Under the pieces are notes generated by a model. The model was not told the DNA's origin, ran no database searches, and saw only the letters and a list, made by a program, of their open reading frames with translations. 64,000 nucleotides of DNA. It comes from Gadus chalcogrammus (lineage: Eukaryota; Chordata; Actinopteri; Gadiformes; Gadidae). The position numbers and the translations under genes were made by a program. Below, one piece after another: positions 11,024 to 22,495 of the stretch (within the stretch, counting starts at the first letter, position 1; each line of letters begins with the position of its first letter). The stretch covers positions 2,752,573-2,816,572 of the forward strand of contig NC_079422.1 of NCBI RefSeq assembly GCF_026213295.1, read 5' to 3'.

Positions 11024-11315
11024 CCAGTTGTTCTGTGTGCATGTATTGTAATGTTCTTCTTGTCAATCAGTGTGTGGGCGAATCATTAGGTCAGCTGGGG
11101 GAGGGCCTTGGAAGAACACGAGGGTGGGGGCCAGGCCCCCAGGACAGGCATATACTTCCGCAATCCACCCGTGCTCAGAGGCCAAGCCTGGTATTGCAGC
11201 TGTTTTAGCTGGGAGTGGACGGGGGTCCGTCATTTCATGTGGCCCAGAAGTAGATATCGCCGTCCACTCCAATACAAGTGGGGAACAGGATTGTGTCTCC
11301 GCAAAAAATGTCTGG
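11024..11315. other. Unassigned GC-rich stretch
   Basis: Three overlapping short frames exist, none recognisable. Runs such as GGGGGCCAGGCCCCC give local palindromy. I see no splice-consistent exon and no second copy in the window. Confidence 0.4.
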
Positions 11316-11850
11316 ATATCAATCAAAGGCTCATAATTATCTTTCTACCCTGTTCTAAAAAAATGTAAGTTTTTTCTTTTCAAAACGCCTCCTCAAGCGT
11401 TTTATTAGCAGTTGATGTTGGGTGGGCAGCTGAAAGGAGCCGTACTGAAACAAACGGCTCCTTGCTATGGACCTATTTTGAAGTGCACGGCTCCATTAAC
11501 TTCCGAATTAAATTAAATTCCGAATTAACTTCCATTAACTCCATTAACTTCCAAAGTCTGAGATTTGTCCTTTTACTTAACATGAATGGCGTTGAACACG
11601 GATATATAACACACATCATTGAAATAGCTGTAACAGGCACGGACGTATTGATTACCTGAATGATTATGGGAGACCTACGTAATTTTCATAATATTGTTAA
11701 TTGTCTAATATTAACATTTCAGTTGCGTTGGTAGGTATTTCATTTTCATTTGCTTGTTTAGCTATGTATGACAGGGTTATGGTTAGCTATGTATGACAGT
11801 TGACAATGTTGGTGTATTACAATTCAATATTTGGGTAGGCTACTCCAACT
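11316..11850 (+). repeat. Unnamed dispersed repeat 'D', copy 1
   Basis: It matches 44083-44640. Shared blocks are TCAATCAAAGG(C/T)TCATAATT, a small hairpin (AACGC...GCGTT) near 11383-11402, GGGCAGCTGAAAGGAG and TTAGCTATGTATG. No reading frame or inverted terminus is visible. The copies have diverged by substitutions and indels. About 11490-11550 holds a short local repeat of the 'ccattaacttcc' type. The stretch 11851-12185 after it shows nothing I can identify. Confidence 0.55.
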
Positions 11851-12189
11851 TCGTTGCTGGTCGATATGTAAACATTTACTTTTATATAAATTATTGATTG
11901 CATTCTTCGTAAAATAGTTAGTTGGAAGGAATCTGTTTCTTAAGCAATAACATTGAACTGATTTTTTTAGGCCTACATACGTTTACTATGTTACTATGGT
12001 ATTATATGGAGCAATCTTACATACCTATGAAGTTTTCCAGATCAATAAAGTTCTATATCTTTTTTATTTGAACTGCCTGTATGTCCTCTTGATTATAGTA
12101 TTACAGTCTGTACCTTGGTTATCAGCTATCAATAATAACCGCTCTTAGATGGGTTGTAGATACTAAGTTTTATAACAAATAATTCAATA

Positions 12190-12331
12190 CGTGAAGATTT
12201 GGTGATAGAGGTAAAGCATCTTCTTTTAAATATTATAAGCCTTGGTTTAGTTATTCAGTTCTGTTGGATTCCAGCCCACCATGGTATATATGGCAATGAA
12301 ATTGCTGATAAATTAGATAAAAGATACTAAC
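12190..12331 (+). pseudogene. RNase H remnant of a non-LTR retrotransposon
   Basis: One open frame reads ...VIQFCWIPAHHGIYGNE followed by IADKLDKRY, then a stop. This matches the C-terminal motif of LINE-type RNase H (W-I/V-P-x-H-x-G-I-x-G-N-E-x-A-D). RNase H domains occur in I- and R1-type elements, not in L2, so this is a different family from the LINEs at 12880 and 36845. Nothing upstream is readable as reverse transcriptase. The sequence 12332-12700 is AT-rich, then contains an AGAAGAAGAAG run near 12580, and is otherwise unassigned. Confidence 0.6.
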
Positions 12332-12879
12332 CTAATTAGAAGAATTTAACCTTAAGTATATATATATTTTTTTTTTATTTATTCATTTCTTTTGTTAGTT
12401 TGTTTTATTTTGTTTATTTTGTTTCGTTAGTTTGGTTTTTTCTTTGAATTTATTTGTATGATTTAAAGTATGATTTGCCAACCTCCTTGTCCTTGTCAAC
12501 GTCCTTGTCACAAACTCCTGTGTAGTAGTCCAGTAGGTCGCGGTATATGGGGAAAAACTATGATCCGCCACTAAACTAGAAGAAGAAGAAGATCTCTGCA
12601 TCCGGTACGTCACGGACTAGGTCACGTGTCCTGGCCGCAAATCGCTCCTGTATGTTACCATGCGCCACTGAGCAGTTTGCATAGGAATGAATGGGCGGCC
12701 ATTTTCTATGGAAGCATATATGTAGCAAAATTCAAATGTCAATGCAATTTGGAATTCCATTATGCATTTGACAATGCATTATGCAATTTTATAATGTAAT
12801 TTGTAAATACGTTATTCAAAGTGTATTTTAAAATGCAAAGTGACAATGCAATCCTCAATTAAATTTGCAAAAATTATTG

Positions 12880-15514
12880 TCTAGCATCTCCACAGACTTT
12901 GACTGTCTAGTTATAACTGGTGACTTCAATTTTCATACTGATGATTTGAATGACAAGTGTGCAAAAAAACTTTTTACCATTTTGGACACATTTGAACTGT
13001 CCCAACATGTGAAAGAGACTACTCATTGTAAGGGCCACACTCTAGACCTGGTTATCACAAAGGGCCTCAATGTTTTTGATCTCTCTGTGACTGATCCTTC
13101 CTTGTCTGACCACTTTTGTGTTTTCTTTAATATATCGTTTATTCCCGACATACAGACAAAATCAAATACTGTCAAAAAACGGTATATCAATGAAGAATCG
13201 TATGTACTTTTTAGAAAGGCCATCTCCTTACTACCGCCTCTCAACCCATGTTCTGCTGATGATCTTGTAGAAAATTTTGAAAATCATGGATGTCATTGCA
13301 CCTTATAAGGTTAAAACGATTTCTGGAAAGCAAAAGGCACCCTGGAGAAAAGCTGCCTCTGTAACAGCACAGAAAAAAGAATGCAGGAAGGTTGAACGCA
13401 TCTGGCGTAAAACAAAACTTCAAATTCACCATGATATCTACAAAGAGAGCCTCCGTGCCTACAATTCTGACTTAAAAAGTGCTAGAGAAACATTTTTCTC
13501 CAATATCATTAAATCCAATAATAATAATGCAAAAACCCTATTTGCAACTGTTGACAGACTGACCAACCCCCCAACACAAATTCCACCTGATCTCCATTCC
13601 ACGCAGAAATGCAATGAGTTTGCAGCTTTTTATACTGATAAAATTGAAGGCATCAGACGCGCCATCAATATCTCCACTTCAAACAAAAATGTTGGACTAC
13701 CACCCTGTTCAAGCAAAAGTAACGTGGCAGGGATGGCATGCTTTAATGTTATTGACTCTAAAACTCTTGTGGAAACTGTTGCACAACTAAAGCCATCCAC
13801 CTGTTGCCTTGATTCTTTACCTACCAACCTCTTTAAGAATGTTTTTGACTGCCTAGCAATAGACATATTGCAGATAGTTAACAACTCTCTCCAGTCAGGC
13901 AACTTCCCAAAAGCCCTGAAAACTGCAGTTATTAAACCCCTTTTAAAAAAGCGGAGCCTAGATACCTCTATTATTAACAACTACAGACCAATATCAAATC
14001 TGCCCTTCATAAGTAAAATCATTGAGAAAGTTGTCCTCCAGCAACTTAATCACTTCCTGGCATCAACTGGTTGTTATGACACCTTCCAATCAGGATTTCA
14101 ACCCCTGCACAGCACTGAGACCGCCCTCATTAAAGTTGTAAACGACATCCGTCTTAACACAGACTCTGGCAAAACCTCAATACTAATGCTACTAGACCTC
14201 AGTGCTGCATTCGACACTGTAGACCATACAATACTCTTGGACAGGTTAGAAAACTGGGTGGGGCTTTCAGGCACAGTCTTAAATTGGTTCAGATCCTACC
14301 TACAAAATAGGAACTACTTTGTTTCCATCGGCGACTTTGTATCAGAATCAACCAACGTGATGTGTGGAGTCCCACAAGGTTCGATCTTAGGACCCTCTTT
14401 ATTCAACATCTACATGCTCCCACTAGGGCAAATCATGCATAATAACAATATTGACCATCATTGCTATGCTGATGACACGCAAATCTATGTATCGCTATCA
14501 CCAAATGACTATCGGCCCATAGATCTGCTGTGCCAGTGCATTGAGCAAGTGAAAGACTGGATGTGCCGAAATTTCCTTCAGCTAAATGAGGATAAACAGA
14601 GATAATTGTATTTGGTGCTAAAACGGAAAGGCTTAAAGTAACCCAACACCTTCACTCTCTGTCCCTGAAAACCTCAATCAAAGCCAGAAACCTAGGGGTT
14701 ATCATGGATTCTGATTTACATTTCGAAAGTCACATCAAATCAGTTACAAAATCTGCATATTATCACCTTAAAAATGTAGCAAGACTTAGAGGGCTCATGT
14801 CCACAGAAGACTTACAAAAACTTGTACATGCCTTTATCACTAGTAAGCTTGATTACTGCAATGGTCTCCTTACAGGTCTCCCAAAACAAACTCTAAGGAA
14901 GCTTCAGCTTGTTCAGAATGCTGCTGCTAGAGTATTAACAAAGACCAAAAAATTTGAACATATTACACCAATTCTTAAATCGTTACATTGGCTTCCTGTA
15001 GGTCAGAGAATTGATTTTAAAATCATGTTGCTAACCTATAAATCCCTACATGGTTTAGGCCCAAAATATTTAACTGATATGCTTCCACTACATAAGCCTT
15101 CTAGAACACTAAGATCTTCTGAGACCAATCTGTTAATTATCTCCCGAGTAAACACGAAACATGGGAAAGCAGGATTTAGTTACTATGCAACAAATAGCTG
15201 GAATAAACTCCCTGAGGATTTAAGACTTGCCCCAACTCTGAGCACCTTCAAAACAAGATTGAAGACTTTTATGTTTGCTTTAGCTTTCTGCTAAATCTTA
15301 AATACTTTAGCTTATTTTACTAAAATGCCTTTTTAACTCACTTTCAATTTTACTTACTAAAAAGCCTTTTTAACTTTCTATTTTACTCATTTCTTTGCAT
15401 ATGTTTTCTTTTCTTTTTTTAATGTATAACAATGTTTATATGTGAAGCACTTTGAGTCTGCCTTGTGTATGAAAAGTGCTATATAAATAAAGTTGCCTTG
15501 CCTTGCCTTGCCTA
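12880..15514 (+). mobile_element. L2-type LINE, 5'-truncated, copy 1
   Basis: It begins inside the endonuclease domain and ends with a 3' UTR that contains a GCACTTTGAG block, a CTATATAAATAAAG block and a TTGCC tandem tail (15493-15513). The flanking sequence is the arm of the 12707-16682 element, whose uninterrupted version is readable at 10795-10860, so both junctions are known within a few bases. The second copy (36845-38383, minus strand) has the same 3' end and tail. The clade is L2 or the related Rex1 group; I cannot separate them here. Confidence 0.8.
12890..15294 (+). pseudogene. L2-type LINE ORF2: endonuclease C-terminus, reverse transcriptase, C-terminal domain
   Basis: 12890-13300 gives the end of an APE-type endonuclease (LVITGDFNFH, TLDLVIT, SDHFCVFF). 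The frame then shifts near 13280-13290. From 13285 to 14600 comes reverse transcriptase with NNYRPISNLPF, LLDLSAAFDTVDH, GVPQGSILGPSLF and the catalytic YADD at about 14466. A second shift near 14595 loses one A compared with the other copy. The rest (to TAA at about 15292) is the L2-type C-terminal region. In life this protein nicks DNA and copies its own RNA at the nick. Here the 5' truncation and two shifts abolish it. Confidence 0.85.
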
Positions 15515-16019
15515 ACAATACAAATAGAATAACATTTTGTCAAATTCTTTGAGTTCCTTTATACAAATTGAAAAGCTATAGCCTCCCCGTGATTGCAATC
15601 CACTTCGCCACGCTCCGTGTGTTGCGATATTCAAATGACATTTCAATCCGCAAAACGGAATCCAAAGAGGGAATCCAAAGAGGAATCCAAAAAGTCAATA
15701 TGCAAAGTGGCAAACGTATCAGCCAATCAGCGTCTGGGCGGGAACTACGTCACTTGCTCGTAATTTCCTTGTTCACTTCTAGTTCGTATGTGTCAGGTCC
15801 ATGGTCACCAATGGTGATTATTGATACGCTCCGAAGTTTGGCCGATGATGTGGAGAACAATCGTGTTGAAGACACAGATGCAGTAGATAGAGTGCGTGTT
15901 CTGGGAGATAGGATAGACGACTTATCCTCACTGGTACGTTTTGACGCCAGTGTGGTATACACAAAGATTTCCCAAGTGCTACAGGCACTGGGTGCAAAAC
16001 ATAGGGTCGGGAGACCCAC

Positions 16020-16240
16020 CGTCTCCACCCACTCCTCACCTACAAAGCTCTCCACAACCTAGCCCCCAGTTACCTCTGGGACCTCTTCCAAGAATACACT
16101 CCCTCCCGCTCCCTCCGCTCAACCTCTGCTGGACTACTATGTATCCCCACATCACGACTCATTACAATGGGTGCCCGGTCATTCAGCTGTTCAGCACCCA
16201 GGCTCTGGAACTCCCTCCCCCCACACATAAAACAGTCTGA
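16020..16240 (+). pseudogene. Second LINE C-terminal fragment
   Basis: The frame reads HSLTYKALHNLAPSYLWDL, then TPSRSLRST and LWNSLPPHI, the pattern found near the C-terminus of L2/CR1-type ORF2. It differs from the copy at 14700-15294 and is only about 70 codons long. It lies in the centre of the 12707-16682 element and is absent from copy 1 (10349-11023), so it arrived separately. Confidence 0.55.
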
Positions 16241-16688
16241 CACAATAGAAAGTGACGTAGTTCCCGCTGGTGGCTGATACGTTTGCCACTTTGCATATTG
16301 ACTTTTTGGATTCCTCTTTGGATTTCCTCTTTGGATTCCGTTTGGATTCCGTTTTGCGGATTGAAATGTCATTTGAATATCGCAACACACGGAGCGTGGC
16401 GAAGTGGATTGCAATCACGAGGACGCTATAGCTTTTCAATTTGAATAAAGGAACTCAAAGAATTTGACAAAATGTTATTGTATTTTTATTGTTATAACTT
16501 TTGCAAATTAATTGAGGATTGCATTGTCACTTTGCATTTTAAAATACACTTTGAATAACGTATTTACAAATTACATTATGAAATTGCATAATGCATTGTC
16601 AATTGCATAACGTAATTACTTATTGAATTGCAAATTGCAAATTGCATTGCCATTTGAATTTTGCTACATATATGCTTCCATAATTTTC

Positions 16689-17133
16689 CAGTCCGTGGTC
16701 CATCCTTTATTATGTCCATGGTGGGGGCCTGCACGTGAGTGAGACCGTGTTGGGGGTTGCCGGGGTAACCGGGGTTTGTTTTGGGTGGGATTTCTGCCGT
16801 TAGTTACGGGTTTCAGTGACCTGGTTTTGGTTCATTAAAAGTTCCTTCAATTACTAATGACTCGACATCGTTATGTCACCGGCGAGGTCATTACAATATG
16901 TTCAATAAAACGTAATCACGGACAAAATACGTTTTTTAGACAAACGTAATTGAGAATGCCGAATAGTTCTCTGGGAACGTAATTTTGATGAGAAAGGGTT
17001 GCTCTGTCAGTTGTCAAAAAAACGATTGTTTCTCTCAATCAAAACACAAAACAGGACAACGGATGCCCATAAACTTAACCCATACATGTTTTGTAATTAA
17101 CAAGGACAAGTTGGTGTAGCCTGGCTCCGCCCG
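16689..17133. other. Unassigned stretch, no gene seen
   Basis: 16700-16900 is G-rich with TTCATTAAAAGTTCCTTCAA and GTCACCGGCGAGGTCATTAC, which faintly resembles an LTR 3' end. 16900-17130 has no frame and no recognisable motif. I found no second copy in the window. Confidence 0.35.
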
Positions 17134-17139
17134 CCTAAG

Positions 17140-18232
17140 TATGGAGTTAGATTCATGCCAAAACCCCTCACACACGTAAAACGTGTTTTGCTCACGCAAA
17201 ACGTGTTTTGCTCACGCATAACGATTCACACGCACACAAAACGTGTTTTACTCACGCAAAATGATTCACACACACGCTCAGTGTGGTTTGCAAATGCAAA
17301 ACATCATTCACAAACTAAAGCATTTTGCTTCAGAAACAAATACAGTATGTTTTACACAAAGTACAAAAAAAAATCCTTCAAGTACACAAAACAATTCTAC
17401 AAGTACGGAACACGAAAGCTGCGCGTGGATCGGAATGCATTTGCGCACGGATCGGATTGCATTTGTGTGAGGAACAGCAAGGCGGAAAATTAGTGCCAAA
17501 AGTCACGTGACAAATAAATGTCCTGTTATTCACACTACACAATAGCAGGTGGCGGTGTTGAGTCAGTTTAAGGACGCCAGGACGATCTTTTTTCTCCCCA
17601 AAATCTTTATTTGATGCCGGCCAAACGTGTGTGGATTCAACTCCATACTATGCGAATTGCCGCCCCTTTGTCACGGAATCGTACGACACGGAGAAAAGCT
17701 AGTTTGGGAGATTAAATTGAACAAAATGAGCGGCCAACAGGTGAGTCCAATGGAAGTGTCGCCACTCTGTTTTGGAATCAAATAAAGATTTTGGGGAGAA
17801 AAAAGATCGTCCTGGCGGCCTTAAACTGACTCAACACCGCCACCTGCTGTTGTGTAGTGTGAATAACAGGACATTTATTTGTCACGTGACTTTTGGCACT
17901 AATTTTCCGCCTTGCTGTTCCTCACACAAATGCCATCCGATCCGTGCGCAAATGCATTCCGATCCACGCGCAGCTTTCGTGTTCCGTACTTGTAGAATTG
18001 TTTTGTGTACTTGAAGGATTTTTTTTTGTACTTTTGTGTAAAACATACTGTATTTGTTCTGAAGCAAAATGCTTTAGTTTGTGAATGATGTTTTGCATTT
18101 GCAAACCACACTGAGCGTGTGTGTGAATCATTTTGCGTGAGTAAAACACGTTTTGTGTGCGTGTGAATCGTTATGCGTGAGCAAAACACGTTTTGCGTGT
18201 GTGAGGGGTTTTGGCATGAATCTAACTCCATA
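17140..18232. mobile_element. 1.09-kb palindromic DNA element with 6-bp target duplication
   Basis: The ends TATGGAGTTAGATTCATGCC and their reverse complement are flanked by CCTAAG at 17134-17139 and 18233-18238. The arms (17140-17620 and 17775-18232) are nearly identical and contain alternating blocks of AAACGTGTTTTGCTCACGC type. The spacer 17630-17770 is unique and holds a possible first exon. Many short overlapping frames here are mirror images produced by the palindrome and are not genes. No transposase is present. Confidence 0.8.
17726..17740 (+). other. Possible leader exon (ATG plus splice donor) in the palindrome spacer
   Basis: ATGAGCGGCCAACAG is followed directly by GTGAGT, a strong donor. 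It encodes only MSGQQ and lies in the only single-copy part of the element. It could be the first exon left from an autonomous parent whose other exons were deleted. Chance is also possible. Confidence 0.25.
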
Positions 18233-18315
18233 CCTAAGTACTTCCGCTCAATTTGAATTTCCCTTCAGTACTAGGTCTGGACCTGCTGTATGTAATTTGG
18301 TTTTCTGGTGCCGCT

Positions 18316-18834
18316 GTCATGCCAAATTTGTACCGGCTGCCAAATTTGTACCGGGCGCGTCATCCATACGTATCCATTCCAAACCTGCCTGGCAACAGAT
18401 GTTCGCGTCGTCCAAATATAAAGTAAAAACACTTGTTTTTACTTTATATTTGTATTGTATTTAATTGTTTAATTAAATTTAGCTAGTAAAGTGAGTGTTT
18501 AAAGCGGGTTTCAAAAAACATTCGCGCTCATGTTGCCAAAGACGAAATAACATAATACAGAAAACGGATCGCTAGATAACACTTGTTTTTACTTTATATT
18601 TGTATTGTATCTAATTGTTTAATCAAATTGAGCAAGTAAACTGAGTGTTTAAAGCAGGTCAAGGACGAAATAGCACAATACAGATAACGGATCGCTAGAT
18701 AGAAGGTTTGCGAATGTCCGTGAACCTTTCACGTCGTTCGATGCGATCATCTGTTGCCAGGCAGGTTTGGAATGGATTACGTATGGATGACGCGCCCGGT
18801 ACAAATTTGGCAGCTGGAACAAATTTGGCATGAC
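18316..18834. mobile_element. Inverted-repeat element with internal 150-bp direct repeat
   Basis: The ends GTCATGCCAAATTTGTACC and ...AAATTTGGCATGAC are inverted, and the match runs inward through the CCATACGTATCCATTCC region. Inside, ACACTTGTTTTTACTTTATA begins at 18429 and again at 18579, so about 150 bp is duplicated head to tail. I could not find a convincing target duplication (GCCGCT against ACCGCC). It is non-coding. Confidence 0.6.
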
Positions 18835-18932
18835 ACCGCCACAGCGGCCCCCAATCAGCGAACAGAGGGTGTGTCTGAGAACAATGACGATAAAGTCGTA
18901 CACCAGTTTGAGTTGTTGTTGTAGGTCGGTAG

Positions 18933-20072
18933 CAGTGGAGGCTTCTCCATTGAGGAGAGGGAGGAAGATCCTCCCTAACATTGTTGAGAATAAAAAATGT
19001 AGATTGTGCAGACTATTGTAATGAATTAATGCCCTTAAATATGACTACTTTATTGCCTTTGAATATATAATGTTCGTTTCCCTGGGTAAAGGGACATTAG
19101 CACCCCCTATCGCCTATTGACAATTACTTCAGGGAGGAAGGTCCTCCCTCCGCCGCCGTTCACTCCCATTCATTTTACTGAAAGTACTGGCGGCCGGTGG
19201 ATAACATGGGTTTCAATGGGAGAGAGGAGGAAAATCCTCCTCTGAGTGGGTGGGACCTTAAGGGGTCTGATTCGCGCAAAAATCTATCCGTCTGCGCTAT
19301 GAACCAATAAGCAGGATCCCTGGATGTTGAGCAGTGTTGCCAGATTGGTCTGATTTCCCACCCAATTGGGCTACTTTTAACCATGTTAGGCTGGAAAAAT
19401 TATCATTGGGCGGGAAATCTGCCCAATCTGGCAATGCTGTCAATAACAAACCCGGTCTGCATTGCCGCGGTGCTCAGTCTGAGAGACGCAGAGCAAGTGA
19501 AATCTGCGATAGCGAGATCCTAAATGCACAATGGAAACATTGGAAACGGAAGATAGTGTTAACGTCTTATTACAAAAAGCATTCCATTCTTTCAGTTACA
19601 GTGCTAAGTTAGCGACCAAAGAAAGAGGTAGACCACTTCCCAAAATCAAGGTCACCAGAAGTAATGGCAACGTCAGTGTTGTGAGTGCTACATGGTTTGC
19701 TAGGTACGCATGACTTACTGGTAGCATTACAAGCAATTGTAACTGAAAATAAACATAGCTAAATAACTTCAGTCAGTGAGGGCAATATTAGGCTCAGATT
19801 TTTTTATTTACTTTTACAAATCAATAGTAGGCCTGATTTGACTAATATGCTTTGCATCCTTTCCTTCTGAAATTACAGTGATGCCACTGGTGGCTTTGTA
19901 TAAATTATGTTCACATAACTCCCTCCCTGCTATTTTGTAGTTCACCAAAACACCCTGAAACAACTTGAGTCTCACATTCTTATGCCACCATACACCAACA
20001 GTGCAAGCAGGCCAATGGCAACCAAGAGCGCAGTCCTTCCTCCCTCACTTTAAAAACCACCAGCCGCCACTG
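18933..20072 (+). mobile_element. hAT-like non-autonomous element, copy C (complete)
   Basis: The perfect 8-bp duplication GTCGGTAG lies at 18925-18932 and 20073-20080. The ends are CAGTGGAGGC and GCCGCCACTG. It is the shortest of three copies and serves as the reference for what was added to A and B. Its two halves are conserved with A and B. The middle differs: C lacks about 340 bp present in A near its centre. It has no transposase. Confidence 0.9.
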
Positions 20073-20251
20073 GTCGGTAGTTGATTTACAATGTGCAATT
20101 TTTCCCTGATAAATTAAATTTGACGAACCAAACCTGCAGCTGTCGTTGACGGACATTTTTGTGCAGACGCGCAAGGTGTTTGGTTTGTGTACAACCTGCG
20201 CGTGATTCCCGGCGCATAACATACGTCACAACCAAACGTTAGCGATTGGTT

Positions 20252-20320
20252 ATGGCAGATCCAGAGTGGCACTGGGCAGATCCAATCATTTCAAACTTCA
20301 ACAGACACCCGCCTTCAAGT
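20252..20320 (+). other. Possible orphan first exon
   Basis: ATG at 20252 opens MADPEWHWADPIISNFN followed by RHPPS, then a potential donor (CAA|GTGAGT). The ATG follows GCGATTGGTT, an inverted CCAAT box, and a CRE-like ACGTCAC is 25 bases further up. I recognise no homologue and found no following exon, because a transposon begins 35 bp downstream. It may be a transposon gene or a host gene fragment. Confidence 0.2.
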
Positions 20321-20356
20321 GAGTTAACGTTTGTCAATTGATTAGGTCCAGACCAG

Positions 20357-21740
20357 GGCCCCGTTTCCCGAAAGCGTCGTTAGCCTAAGTGGATCGTGAA
20401 GTGCGTCGAAAGGGCATCGTAGAGTTTTCAACGCGTTTCCCGAAAGCATCGTGGGGAACGAACGTCTTGAAAACGCTCGTAGCTAACGAGTACTCCAGGG
20501 GTGCTCGTAGGTACTCGTAGGATGCTAAGAGCATCGTCAGCTATAGCCTCAGTGGCGACACCATCGGACATTCCGTCTATTGGATGCGTTTATTAAACGC
20601 ATTGCGCCTTTATGTTCTTAGTTTGGTAATTAATAAAGATTATTAATTAATTTATTAATAAGATGTTCAAATGGCCAAAATAAAACGGGACAGTCCAGAA
20701 AATGTTTGCGCAGGCAGGGCACTCAAAATGTGTGAGAGAAAGTGGGGGGATTTTTGCAGACTGACATAGGCTACTAGCATAAAATAATGTAAAAAATAAA
20801 TTAAATTAAACAAATTAAAAAAAATAAAAAAATAACGAAATAAAAGAAATTAAAAAAAATAAGAAAATAAAGAAATACAATTTTTTATAAAAACAAGCAA
20901 AGGAGCAGGCAAAAGGCTGGGATATGGTGGGGATTGGTCACGTTGACGGGAATGTTTAGTGACATGAGGGAGGGTGGAGGGGGTTAAAAAAAAGTCTCAA
21001 TCACTATTCGACGCGCATGAAAACCAGCCGCGTAGTTATGAGGGAGGCCGTCCTCACACCGATCTTCCTCATCGTCATCGTCCTCAACGTCCTCCGGTTC
21101 AAGCAATGCCACCCCAGCCTTAGCTGCAATATTGTGCAACATAGCCGTCACACATATCACGGCGCATGACTTGGCCGGAGAAAACTGGAGCCCTCCGCCT
21201 GACTTGTGAAGGCATCTAAAGCGCAACTTCCACCTCCCGATCGTGCGCTCAACGATGCACCGGGCCAGACGGTGGGCTTCGTTGTATTCCTCATCATGGA
21301 CGTCTCCCGGGTTATTCACAGGTGTGAAGAGGATTTTTTTAAGGGGGGAAAATGCCGTGAAACGCACAGTGCATTCAGGATTAGGACTGATATATGTCGG
21401 TTTAAGCCTAATCAATTGTGTTTTAATGTCTTAGCATTCATATAATTGCAGTCTATTTTTTTCGTAGGCTACTCTGCTGTTGTCCTTGATGGGGATATAT
21501 TTTAACCCTTTTTAACACAATTTTTCCTGCGACATTCCTGCGTCTCCCCCTCCTACGGAGCCCATTTCAGCACCGTGTCAGTAGACAGTTACAATCCTAC
21601 GACGTCGTGAGTGCAGCGAATGCGCGTTCACGTTAAGAGGAGTTTCGGGAAACGCTCCAAAGAAATTGACGATGGATCGCAAGATCCATCGTGAGAATGA
21701 TCGTACGAGCGTGGATCCATCGTTATCGGGAAACGGGGCC
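20357..21740 (-). mobile_element. PIF/Harbinger-type element, internally deleted
   Basis: The termini are GGCCCCGTTTCCCGA on both ends, inverted, with a 3-bp duplication CAG (20354-20356 and 21741-21743). Subterminal blocks (GCATCGT, GATGGATC and variants) repeat near each end. 20630-20900 is AT-rich filler with A-runs. A transposase fragment occupies 20984-21415. Three-base duplications and this transposase type are standard for PIF/Harbinger. Confidence 0.8.
20984..21415 (-). pseudogene. Harbinger transposase C-terminal fragment (DDE_Tnp_4 type)
   Basis: The open frame of about 143 codons includes NNPGDVHDEEYNEAHRLAR, CIVERTIGRWKLRF and CVTAMLHNIA. The Glu of the ERTIGRWK block is the third catalytic residue of the Harbinger DDE nuclease. 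The regions carrying the two catalytic Asp residues, and the Myb-like partner gene, are missing. An acidic tail (EDVEDDDDEED) follows. The fragment cannot catalyse transposition alone. Confidence 0.8.
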
Positions 21741-21890
21741 CAGAGCTATAGAGAGAGAGAGTTGCGACACTTCCATTGGACTCCGTTGTAGAGCCTACTT
21801 CCGGGGTATGGAGCCTCGAATAGTTCCAAACACCATTTTACGGCGTAGGAGACCGTTCATTTCCATTGCTGGCCGCCGAGTAACTTCTGA

Positions 21891-22262
21891 GGTAAATTGA
21901 TTAAATAGCTACCTCTTTTGAATTGTCAACTGTCTATATTGTATCAGAGGCCCTTTTATGATGCATATACTGATCTTTATTTGTAAATGCACAGCGTAAT
22001 TATATATATATTTTATCTTGGTAGACGACCGATTGCTTGCTAGTTTGTTAGCTCGATTTCACCATCTGTGAAGGTATCTTCCAGGGGTAAATTGATTAAA
22101 TAGCTACCTCTTTTGAATTGTCAACTGTCTATATTGTATCAGGACCTTTATGATGCATATATTGATATTTATTTGTATATGCACAGCGTAATTATATATA
22201 TTTTTATCTTGGTAGACGACCGATTGCCTGCTAGTTTGTTAGCTCGACTGCACCATGTGATG
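21891..22262 (+). repeat. 194-bp tandem duplication
   Basis: GGTAAATTGATTAAATAGCT starts at 21891 and again at 22085. The copies agree through TTGGTAGACGACCGATTGC with a few indels. The unit is non-coding and occurs only in this element. Confidence 0.8.
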
Positions 22263-22495
22263 GTATCTACACCAACAATTACGAAGTTCAGTACTAGTGA
22301 ATCTAACTTTTATTTAGTTAGTTATTTATGTTGGAATTACTAGGATAATTTAGGTTGATTTAAGGACGGGTTTTATGATGCGATAGCTAGTAGAAATAAC
22401 TGTTGTTTAATTATATCCTGGAAGGGTGATGTTCAGCACATGAAGCCCTACAGATGCCGCCGATTCAACAATGCTGATTATGATGGGCGGTCAAT

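Larger units (their letters stand above)
12707..16682. mobile_element. TATGGA...TCCATA inverted-repeat element, second copy, split by a LINE
   Basis: The ends TATGGAAGCATATATGTAGC and their reverse complement are flanked by ATTTTC at 12701-12706 and 16683-16688, a 6-bp target duplication. Without the LINE at about 12880-15514, the arms are about 450 bp each and surround a unique centre of about 450 bp (15790-16240). A LINE C-terminal fragment sits in that centre. No transposase is present. A second unrelated palindrome (17140-18232) has the same TATGGA ends and a 6-bp duplication. The superfamily is not settled: 6-bp duplications fit Dada or some hAT groups. Confidence 0.7.

Noticed and set aside
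17155..18231. Many paired frames on both strands
   Set aside because: Mirror images generated by the palindrome; no motif, and the element is non-coding apart from a possible leader exon.
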